Source: JBFFXF01 sp041569895
Lineage (GTDB): Bacteria > Planctomycetota > UBA8108 > JACQVS01
Reading direction: 5' to 3'
Assembly: GCA_041569895.1 (NCBI GenBank)
Contig: JBFFXF010000273.1
Span: forward strand, 1 to 10,094
DNA length: 10,094 nucleotides
Shown here: piece after piece, positions 1 through 5,653 of the stretch
How positions within the stretch are numbered: position 1 is the stretch's first letter
How the letters are laid out: each line of letters starts with the position of its first letter
Notes under the pieces: generated by a model
Seen by the model: only the letters and a program-made list of their open reading frames with translations
Told to the model about the DNA's origin: nothing
Database searches by the model: none
Translations under genes and position numbers: made by a program

Positions 1-97
1 GAATCGGTCATCGGAGTCGGTCATCGGAGTCGGTCATCGGAGTCGGTCATCGGAGTCGGTGATCGGAGTCGGAATCGGGAATCGGTCATCGGAATCG
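1..97. repeat. 13-bp tandem repeat array, cut by the window edge
   Basis: The unit CGGAGTCGGTCAT recurs head to tail at 12-24, 25-37, 38-50 and 51-63; the last copy has one change (GTGAT for GTCAT). Degenerate partial copies run on to about 97, and a partial copy occupies 1-11, so the array probably continues to the left. The unit length is not a multiple of three and I see no gene across it, so it is most simply an intergenic low-complexity repeat expanded by slippage or unequal recombination. Confidence 0.9.
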
Positions 98-104
98 AAC
101 TCTC

Positions 105-176
105 GGGCACGGGAACGGGAACGGGAACGGGGACGGGAACGGGGACGGGCACGGGGACGGGATCGAGTACGGGAAC
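105..176. repeat. Hexanucleotide tandem repeat (GGGAAC / GGGGAC), 12 units
   Basis: Twelve consecutive hexamers of the form GGGNNC with two exceptions at most: mostly GGGAAC or GGGGAC, with GGGCAC, GGGATC and one degenerate GAGTAC. It directly follows the 13-bp array. It would read Arg-Glu/Arg-Gly dipeptides on + and Val-Pro dipeptides on -, but no recognisable protein contains it. The flagellar gene downstream has a clear family start at 365, so the repeat is taken as non-coding DNA upstream of that gene. Confidence 0.9.
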
Positions 177-278
177 CGCCACGGCGACGGCACCCCACAC
201 CGGCCGCTTCCGCCCCCGCCCGGCAAAACCGACCCCCACCCGCTCCACTCCCCGACACGGTCACCACGACTTACGTCA

Positions 279-294
279 TGGCACGCCGTTTCCA
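279..294 (+). promoter_or_regulatory. Possible sigma-54 promoter of the flagellar rod gene
   Basis: The sequence TGGCACG-N4-TTCCA matches the sigma-54 consensus TGGCACG-N4-TTGCW except that the -12 GC is CC. The -24 element is perfect and the spacing is right. Transcription would start near 305, about 60 nt before the gene. Sigma-54 control of rod and hook genes is known in many flagellated bacteria, which makes the site plausible. The mismatch falls on an important base and no enhancer-like site is evident, so this is tentative. CATGG (277-281) and CCATG (292-296) also form an inverted repeat around it. Confidence 0.35.
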
Positions 295-311
295 TGGGAG
301 GGACACGACCC

Positions 312-330
312 CGCGAGGCCGTGCCTCGCG
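312..330 (+). other. Small hairpin in the leader of the flagellar gene
   Basis: CGCGAGGC (312-319) and GCCTCGCG (323-330) form a perfect 8-bp stem with a 3-nt loop. There is no T-run after it, so it is not an intrinsic terminator. It lies between the putative sigma-54 start site and the Shine-Dalgarno sequence, so it could be part of the 5' leader of the mRNA. Confidence 0.5.
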
Positions 331-347
331 AGACGACCACTCGAAGC

Positions 348-353
348 AAGGAG
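348..353 (+). promoter_or_regulatory. Ribosome binding site deciding the start at 365
   Basis: AAGGAG ends 11 nt before the ATG at 365. It supports that start over the much longer open frame that begins inside the tandem repeats at 59. Confidence 0.75.
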
Positions 354-364
354 CCCGGCACCCG

Positions 365-1081
365 ATGGATCTCGCCCTCCACGCGGCACGGAACGGCATC
401 TTCGCCACCACCAACAAGCAGGGTCTCATCGCCAACAACCTCGCGAACATCGACACACCCGGTTTCAAGCGGGTGCGCCAGACCCAGGCGGACTTCCGCT
501 TTCCGGGGACGCAGGTCGCGGCGACCCAGGCCGACTTCCGCCAGGGCGGCTTCGAGCAGACCGGTCGCGCGCTCGATGTCGCCATCGACGGCGACGGTTT
601 CTTTCGCGTGCTCGCGGGCGGCGTCGAGGCCTACACCCGCGCCGGGACGCTGCAGGTCGATGCCGACGGCACGCTGACGACGCCGCAGGGCTATCAGATC
701 GACCCCCAGATCACCGTGCCCCCGGACGCCATCCGCGTCCAGATCCAGCCCGACGGGTCGGTCATCGCGGTCACCGACCTCGACGGCACGCAGAGCGAGA
801 TCGGGCAGCTCGAGGCGTCGCGCTTCCAGAACCCGCTCGGGCTCGTACGGGCCGGCGACAACCTCTTCCTCGAGGGGCCGAACTCGGGACCGCCGCTCAC
901 CGGCAACTTCGGCGAGGAGGGCTTTCCGCGCCTGAGGGCCGGATTCCTCGAGGAGTCGAACGTCGAGCTGGCGGTCGAACTCACCGACGAGCTGGCGACG
1001 CAGCGGACGTTCCAGGCGAACATCCGCGCGTACCAGACCACCGATCAGATCATCCGCGAGACCATCGGCCTGGCGCGGTAA
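365..1081 (+). CDS. flgG: Flagellar basal-body distal rod protein (FlgG-like)
   Basis: A 238-residue protein of the FlgE/F/G family, which builds the rod and hook of the flagellum outside the cytoplasmic membrane after export by the flagellar type III apparatus. The N-terminal rod motif is visible (NNLANIDTPGFKR, 25-37), followed by the family motif DVAIDGDGFFRV (71-82), YTRAGTL (90-96) and a NPLGL...GDNLF segment (156-168). The C-terminal signature LEESNVELAVEL...QRTFQAN (195-219) is typical of FlgG and forms the terminal helix with the N-terminal one. FlgG is usually about 260 residues, so this copy is slightly short. FlgF is the main alternative; the two paralogues cannot be separated with certainty here. 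The ATG at 365 was chosen because the family N-terminus starts there and AAGGAG precedes it; the frame stays open upstream only because repeats lack stops. No other flagellar gene is visible in the window. Confidence 0.9.
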   Translation: MDLALHAARNGIFATTNKQGLIANNLANIDTPGFKRVRQTQADFRFPGTQVAATQADFRQGGFEQTGRALDVAIDGDGFFRVLAGGVEAYTRAGTLQVDADGTLTTPQGYQIDPQITVPPDAIRVQIQPDGSVIAVTDLDGTQSEIGQLEASRFQNPLGLVRAGDNLFLEGPNSGPPLTGNFGEEGFPRLRAGFLEESNVELAVELTDELATQRTFQANIRAYQTTDQIIRETIGLAR

Positions 1082-1104
1082 TTCGGCGAGGCGAGCAACA
1101 GCGC

Positions 1105-3093
1105 TCAGGACTTCCGCAGCCCGAGCCGCTCGAGGCGCGAGTCGGCGAAGCGTGAGCCGCCCGACACCCGATCCTCGTGCGCCGCCGCGAGCGCGCTCTC
1201 GACCGCCTCCTCGATCGAGGGCACGTCGAGGCCGCACTCCTTGAGCAGGAACTCGCGCTTGCCGAAGGTGACGAAGCGGTCCGGCACGCCGAGGCGGGTG
1301 ATGCGGCGGAACTGCAGGCCGTGGTCGGCGCAGGTCTCGAGGACGATGCTGCCGAAGCCGCCCGCCAGCACGTGCTCCTCGACGGTGACCAGCGAGTGGT
1401 GGCTCTCGGCGAGCTGCGCCAGCAGATCGGCGTCGAAGGGCTTGGCGAAGCGCGCGTTGACGACGGTGGCGCGCACGCCGCGCTCGCGCAGATTGATCGC
1501 CGCCTGGAAGCTCGACTCGACCATCGCGCCGTAGGCCACGATCGCCACCTCCTCGCCCTCGAGGAGCACCTCGCCGCGGCCGAGCTCGAGGTCGTGATCG
1601 GTCGCGGGGGGAAGGTCGGTCGGCGCGTTCGCCTTCGGGTAGCGGATCGCCACCGGTCGCGTCGACTGGTCGAGCGCCAGCGTGAACATGCGCTCGAACT
1701 CATTGGCGTCGCGCGGCGCCATCAGGATGACGTTCGGGATGCAGCGCATGTAGGCGATGTCGAAGACGCCGTGGTGCGTCCAGCCGTCCTCGACCAGACC
1801 GCCGCGGTCGAGGCAGAAGATCACCGAGTTCTCCTGGATGCAGACGTCGTGCACGAACTGGTCGTAGGCGCGCTGGCAGAAGGTCGAGTAGACGGCGTAG
1901 ACCGGCCGCAGCCCGGAGTACGCCAGGCCCGACGAGAACGCGCAGCCGTGCTGCTCCGCGATGCCGACGTCGAAGTACCGGTCGGGGAACTCCTTCGCGA
2001 ACTCGACCAGCCCGGTGCCGCCGGGCATCGCGGCGGTGATGCCGACGATGCGCCGGTCCTTCCTCGCCGCGTCGATCATCGTGCGCACGAAGACCTTCGA
2101 GTAGGGGGCAGGCTTCGGCGCGGCCGGCGCGGGGGCGGGCTCGGGAGGCGCCGCAGGGCGCGACTCGACGTCCTTCGCCGCCGCCATGAAGTTCTTCAGG
2201 GCGTGATACTTCACCGGATCCGCCGACGCGGGCTCGTAGCCGTGACCCTTCACCGACTTGACGTGCAGCAGGACCGGCTCCTCGATCTTCTTGAGGTCCT
2301 CGAAGGTCTGGATGAGCCCCGGGAGGTCGTGCCCGTCGACCGGTCCGTAGTAATTGAAGCCGAGCTCCTGGAAGAGCAGGCCGGGCACCAGCGAGTGCTT
2401 CAGAATGTCGTGGATGTGCTCGAGGGCGCCCTCCATGCGCTTTCCGACCACCGGGATGCGCGCGATGATGTCGTGCGCCTCCTTCTTGAGGTCGTGATAG
2501 AGCGCCTTGGTGCGCAGCCTGTTGAAGTACATCGACAGCGCGCCGACGCTGTGGTCAATCGACATCTTGTTGTCGTTGAGGATGACCAGCAGGTTGCGGC
2601 GCAGCTCGCCCGCGTGGTTGAGCGCCTCGAACGCCATGCCCGCCGCGATGGCGGCGTCGCCGACCACGGCGATCGCCTTGCGCCGGTCGCCGAGGTAGTG
2701 GTCCCCGGCGGCGACGCCGAGCGCCAGCGACACGGCGGTGCCGGCGTGTCCCGCGTCGAAGAGGTCGAAAACGCTCTCGCGCTTGTTGCAGAAGCCACAG
2801 ATGCCGCCGTACTGGCGGATCGAGTCGAAGCCGTCGCGGCGTCCGGTGATGAGCTTGTGCGGGTAGGTCTGATGGCTGACGTCCCAGACGAGCCGATCGC
2901 GCGGCAAGTCGAAGACGCGGTGCAGCGCGAGCGTCAGCTCGACCGAGCCGAGGTTGGAACCGAGGTGGCCACCGTTTTTGTCGACGGTCCTCAGGATCGC
3001 CTGTCGGATCTCGCCGGCGAGCGTCTCCATCTCCTCGAGGGAGAGCGCCTTGACGTCGTGCGAGTGATTGATCCGGGGCAGTACGTTCGACAT
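1105..3093 (-). CDS. dxs: 1-deoxy-D-xylulose-5-phosphate synthase
   Basis: A 662-residue thiamine-diphosphate enzyme that condenses pyruvate with glyceraldehyde 3-phosphate, the entry step of the MEP pathway to isopentenyl diphosphate; it acts in the cytoplasm. Visible landmarks: GHLGSNLG with His43; HQTYPHK at 74-80; the TPP/Mg region at 145-180, with Asp146, Asn175 and Met177 at the positions of the E. coli Mg ligands; DVGIAEQH (375-382) with catalytic Glu380; and DRGGLVEDGWTHHG (429-442). The usual GDG of the TPP motif reads GDA. A Pro/Ala-rich linker (about 312-330) separates the TPP-binding domain from the pyrimidine-binding domain. AGGAG lies 6 nt before the ATG. It is the last gene of the minus-strand cluster, 22 nt after xseB. 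In many bacteria xseB and dxs flank ispA, but no ispA is present here. It ends 23 nt from the convergent flagellar gene. Confidence 0.97.
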   Translation of the reverse strand: MSNVLPRINHSHDVKALSLEEMETLAGEIRQAILRTVDKNGGHLGSNLGSVELTLALHRVFDLPRDRLVWDVSHQTYPHKLITGRRDGFDSIRQYGGICGFCNKRESVFDLFDAGHAGTAVSLALGVAAGDHYLGDRRKAIAVVGDAAIAAGMAFEALNHAGELRRNLLVILNDNKMSIDHSVGALSMYFNRLRTKALYHDLKKEAHDIIARIPVVGKRMEGALEHIHDILKHSLVPGLLFQELGFNYYGPVDGHDLPGLIQTFEDLKKIEEPVLLHVKSVKGHGYEPASADPVKYHALKNFMAAAKDVESRPAAPPEPAPAPAAPKPAPYSKVFVRTMIDAARKDRRIVGITAAMPGGTGLVEFAKEFPDRYFDVGIAEQHGCAFSSGLAYSGLRPVYAVYSTFCQRAYDQFVHDVCIQENSVIFCLDRGGLVEDGWTHHGVFDIAYMRCIPNVILMAPRDANEFERMFTLALDQSTRPVAIRYPKANAPTDLPPATDHDLELGRGEVLLEGEEVAIVAYGAMVESSFQAAINLRERGVRATVVNARFAKPFDADLLAQLAESHHSLVTVEEHVLAGGFGSIVLETCADHGLQFRRITRLGVPDRFVTFGKREFLLKECGLDVPSIEEAVESALAAAHEDRVSGGSRFADSRLERLGLRKS

Positions 3094-3115
3094 CGACTAC
3101 TCCTGACCGTAAGGG

Positions 3116-3436
3116 CTACTCGTTCTGCGTCCGACTCGATTCCCCGGCTCCGTCGCCACGGTCCTCGCCGGCTCGGCCGTCGTCGAGCCCGGCGGTATCG
3201 AGCGCTTCCCACACCGGCTCGTCCTCGTCGAGGTCGCGAGCGCGTGACTCGAGCCGGGTGCGGGCGGAGGCGAGGATGCGGCGGCACGCCGCGTAGGAGC
3301 GGCTCCCGGCCTCCCACTGGCCGAAAGCCTCTTCGAGGGTGAGGTCGTCGCTCTCGAGCCGCGCCACGGCGCTCTGCAACTTCTGCAGTTCGCCCTCGAA
3401 ATCCGAGAGACGCGGTTCGTCGTCGTGTTGGTTCAT
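3116..3436 (-). CDS. xseB: Exodeoxyribonuclease VII small subunit
   Basis: A 106-residue protein. The first ~65 residues match the XseB helical hairpin: DFEGELQKLQSAVARLESDDLTLEEA, then a cluster of basic residues with the expected Arg/Cys pattern (about 12-64). Several XseB subunits coat the coiled-coil arm of XseA to form exonuclease VII, which degrades single-stranded DNA from both ends in repair. The last ~40 residues are an acidic, low-complexity tail rich in Asp, Glu and Gly that goes beyond the usual ~80-residue length and is probably disordered. No clear Shine-Dalgarno sequence precedes the ATG. The gene sits 52 nt after xseA and 22 nt before dxs, so it is expected to be co-transcribed with both. 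Confidence 0.93.
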   Translation of the reverse strand: MNQHDDEPRLSDFEGELQKLQSAVARLESDDLTLEEAFGQWEAGSRSYAACRRILASARTRLESRARDLDEDEPVWEALDTAGLDDGRAGEDRGDGAGESSRTQNE

Positions 3437-3488
3437 GGGGTGTACCGGAGGCGCGGCGTGTCCTCGCGCGCGGCCGGGGGTCGGTGGG

Positions 3489-4784
3489 TCAACGCTCGGA
3501 GGGGCCCCGTTCCGGGAAGGACCGATCGCGACGCCTCTCGACGACGCGCACGCGGAGCTCTCCCTCCGTCAAGACCACCGTAAGCTCCTCTCCTTCCGCG
3601 ACTTCGTCGACACTCCGCACGACTCTCCCCGCACTGTCGACGACCAGCGAGTAACCGCGCCTGACGACGTCCAGTGGACCCAGTGCGCGGAGCTTCTCGC
3701 CGTGGAGCAAAAGCTGATCTTCCCATTCCCGGAAACGATTGTAAAGAGTTTTTTGGAGCGTGGTTCCGAGCGACTCGACGGTGAGGCGGAGGCGCTCGAG
3801 CGTGTCGGCCGGGCTGCGCGATGCGAGCACGCGTCCGGCGCGGTCGACCTCGTGCTCGAGGCGCTCGACCCGGCGCTCGAGGGCGTCGCCCAGCCGGCGC
3901 GCGCCCTCGGTGAGCAGGCCGCCGATCTCCCCGAGATGCGGCACCACGAGCTCGCCGGCGTGCGTCGGCGTCTGGGCGCGCACATCGGCGGCGAGGTCGG
4001 CGAGGGTGACGTCGATCTCGTGGCCGACGCCGCAGATGGTCGGCACGGCGCACGCGGCGACGGCGCGGGCTACGCGCTCCTCGTTGAAGGTCCAGAGGTC
4101 CTCGAGGCTGCCGCCGCCGCGCGCCAGGATGGCCACGTCGGCCATCGCGGGAACGCGCCCGAGGAGCTCGAGCGCCTCGACGATGTCATCGGCGGCGCCC
4201 TCGCCCTGGACGCGGACCGGCAGGAGTCGCACCCACGCGGGAAACTTCCGATAAATGGAGCGCAGGACATCGTGGACCGCGGCGCCGTCCGGGGAGGTGA
4301 CGAGCGCGATGCGATCGGGGAGGAACGGGATCGGTCGCTTGCGCCCCGGATCGAAGAGCCCCTCCTGCCAGAGCCGCGCGCGCAGTCGCTCGAGCGCCAG
4401 CAGCAGCGTGCCCTGTCCCGCCGGCCGCACGCGCTCGGCGACGATCTGGTACGTTCCCCGCGGCGGGTAGACCGCGAGGCGCCCCTCGACGACGACGCGC
4501 AGGCCGTCCTCGAGCGCGAAGCGCAGACGCGTCACGCTCGAACGCCAGAGCACGGCGGCGATCTGCGCGTCGGCGTCGTCCGAGTCGTCCTTGAGCGTGA
4601 AGTAGATGTGGCCGGAGCCGGCGCGCTTCAGGCCGACGACCTCGCCGTGGACGCGCACCGCCGTGAACGACCCCTCGAGGATGCGGCGGATGCGCCGCGT
4701 CAACTCGCCGACCGACAGCGCGTCCGGCGGGGACGAGACCGAGACGCCGTCGTCGGGGCGCTCGCCGCCTGGTCGTCTTCTCAT
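3489..4784 (-). CDS. xseA: Exodeoxyribonuclease VII large subunit
   Basis: A 431-residue catalytic subunit of exonuclease VII, which trims single-stranded DNA during repair. An N-terminal OB-fold that binds DNA spans about 22-120 (VGELTRRI, then VRVHGEVVGLK and GHIYFTLKD). The catalytic domain carries LVTSPDGAAVHD (161-172), ARGGGSLEDLWTFNEE (221-236) and GVGHEIDVTLADLAADVRA (252-270), the family's signature blocks. A long helical arm follows (about 285-360) that in the family carries XseB, and the C-terminus has RRGYSLV (375-381). Length is normal for the family (about 400-460). The ATG at 4784 lies 15 nt after the ymdB stop and has no good Shine-Dalgarno sequence, so translation may be coupled to ymdB. 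The first ~20 residues are unconserved and the exact start is less certain than the rest. Confidence 0.96.
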   Translation of the reverse strand: MRRRPGGERPDDGVSVSSPPDALSVGELTRRIRRILEGSFTAVRVHGEVVGLKRAGSGHIYFTLKDDSDDADAQIAAVLWRSSVTRLRFALEDGLRVVVEGRLAVYPPRGTYQIVAERVRPAGQGTLLLALERLRARLWQEGLFDPGRKRPIPFLPDRIALVTSPDGAAVHDVLRSIYRKFPAWVRLLPVRVQGEGAADDIVEALELLGRVPAMADVAILARGGGSLEDLWTFNEERVARAVAACAVPTICGVGHEIDVTLADLAADVRAQTPTHAGELVVPHLGEIGGLLTEGARRLGDALERRVERLEHEVDRAGRVLASRSPADTLERLRLTVESLGTTLQKTLYNRFREWEDQLLLHGEKLRALGPLDVVRRGYSLVVDSAGRVVRSVDEVAEGEELTVVLTEGELRVRVVERRRDRSFPERGPSER

Positions 4785-4799
4785 CGGGTGCCCGGGTGG

Positions 4800-5585
4800 T
4801 CAGTCCCGCAGGTCGATGCGTTCGATCGACGTCGCCTTGCCGGTCGTCGAGTCGATGGTGACGATGGCGCCGCAGAGGCGCACGTCGCGCGTCGCGACTG
4901 TGAACGGCGCGTGCATCGACGTCTCGAACTTGAACAGCACGCTCTGCTTGTCGCGGCCGATGACGGAGTCGTAGGGTCCGGTCATGCCGATGTCGGTGAT
5001 GTACGCGGTGCCGCCGGGGAGCACCTGCTCGTCCGCCGTGGGGACGTGCGTGTGCGTGCCGAAGACGCAGCTGACGCGGCCGTCGAGCTTCCAGCCGAGC
5101 GCGATCTTCTCGCTCGTCGCCTCGGCGTGGACCTCGACGAGGATCAGCTTCTCGACGCCGTCGAGCTGCGCCAGCGCGCGATCGACCGCCTGGAAGGGGC
5201 AGTCGACCGGGGCCATGAAGATGCGACCGAGCAGGGTGATGACCGCGACGCGCAGGCCGGTGCGGGTCTCGTAGACCGACATCCCCTTGCCGACCGACGA
5301 CGGCGGGTAGTTGAGCGGCCGCAGCACGCGGTCGTCCTTCTCGATGAGCGGCAGCGCCTCCTTGCGGCGCCACGCGTGATCACCCACGGTGACGACGTCG
5401 ACACCGGCCCGCGTCAGCTCCTTGAAGAGGTTCGGGGTGATGCCGGAGCCCTGCGCGGCGTTCTCGGCGTTGGCGAGCACGAAGTGGATGTCCTTCTCCT
5501 CGACGAGCTCCGGCAGGAGGCGCGTGATGATCCCCCGGCCGGGCTTGCCGACGATGTCGCCGATCACGAGTACGCGAAATTCCAT
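4800..5585 (-). CDS. ymdB: YmdB-family metallophosphoesterase (TIGR00282)
   Basis: A 261-residue protein very close to Bacillus subtilis YmdB along its whole length. That family is a dinuclear-metal phosphodiesterase that hydrolyses cyclic nucleotides in vitro and influences biofilm and motility decisions; its physiological substrate is unsettled. Metal-site motifs are visible: GDIVG with Asp10, AENAA with Glu41 and Asn42, GDHAW with Asp69 and His70, VHAEATSEK with His153, and GTHTH with His178 and His180. B. subtilis has Asn where Asp69 stands here, a change in a presumed metal ligand. TAYITDIGMTGPYDS (193-207) is also conserved. The gene sits directly downstream of rny, as in B. subtilis, which supports a functional link with RNase Y. 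A strong hairpin lies in the 68-nt gap before it, and its Shine-Dalgarno sequence is weak (GGGGA about 11 nt upstream). Confidence 0.95.
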   Translation of the reverse strand: MEFRVLVIGDIVGKPGRGIITRLLPELVEEKDIHFVLANAENAAQGSGITPNLFKELTRAGVDVVTVGDHAWRRKEALPLIEKDDRVLRPLNYPPSSVGKGMSVYETRTGLRVAVITLLGRIFMAPVDCPFQAVDRALAQLDGVEKLILVEVHAEATSEKIALGWKLDGRVSCVFGTHTHVPTADEQVLPGGTAYITDIGMTGPYDSVIGRDKQSVLFKFETSMHAPFTVATRDVRLCGAIVTIDSTTGKATSIERIDLRD

Positions 5586-5614
5586 CGGATCCCGGTCCCC
5601 GTTTCACTCCCTTC

Positions 5615-5644
5615 CCGGTCTGCGGACGGCGGTCCGGAGACCGG
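5615..5644 (-). other. 30-nt palindrome between rny and ymdB
   Basis: CCGGTCT (5615-5621) pairs with AGACCGG (5638-5644), and inside it CGGAC (5623-5627) pairs with GTCCG (5632-5636). A single G/G mismatch separates the stems and the loop is 4 nt. That gives 12 paired positions in the mRNA just after the rny stop codon. No T-run follows, so it is not a classical terminator. It may be an intercistronic stabiliser, a processing site or a partial attenuator. Confidence 0.7.
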
Positions 5645-5653
5645 CAGCGGGGA

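Noticed and set aside
1..97. CRISPR array
   Set aside because: The units are 13 bp, directly adjacent, without unique spacers and without cas genes; it is a simple tandem repeat.
59..364. N-terminal extension of the flagellar protein through an Arg-Glu dipeptide run
   Set aside because: The frame is open only because the GGGAAC-type repeats and GC-rich DNA lack stops. The FlgG family N-terminus begins at 365 with a ribosome binding site.
1177..3342. Long + strand open frame (721 codons) across dxs and xseB
   Set aside because: It is an antisense shadow of dxs; its translation is Arg/Leu/Asp/Val-rich with no family features, while the minus strand has full conserved motifs.
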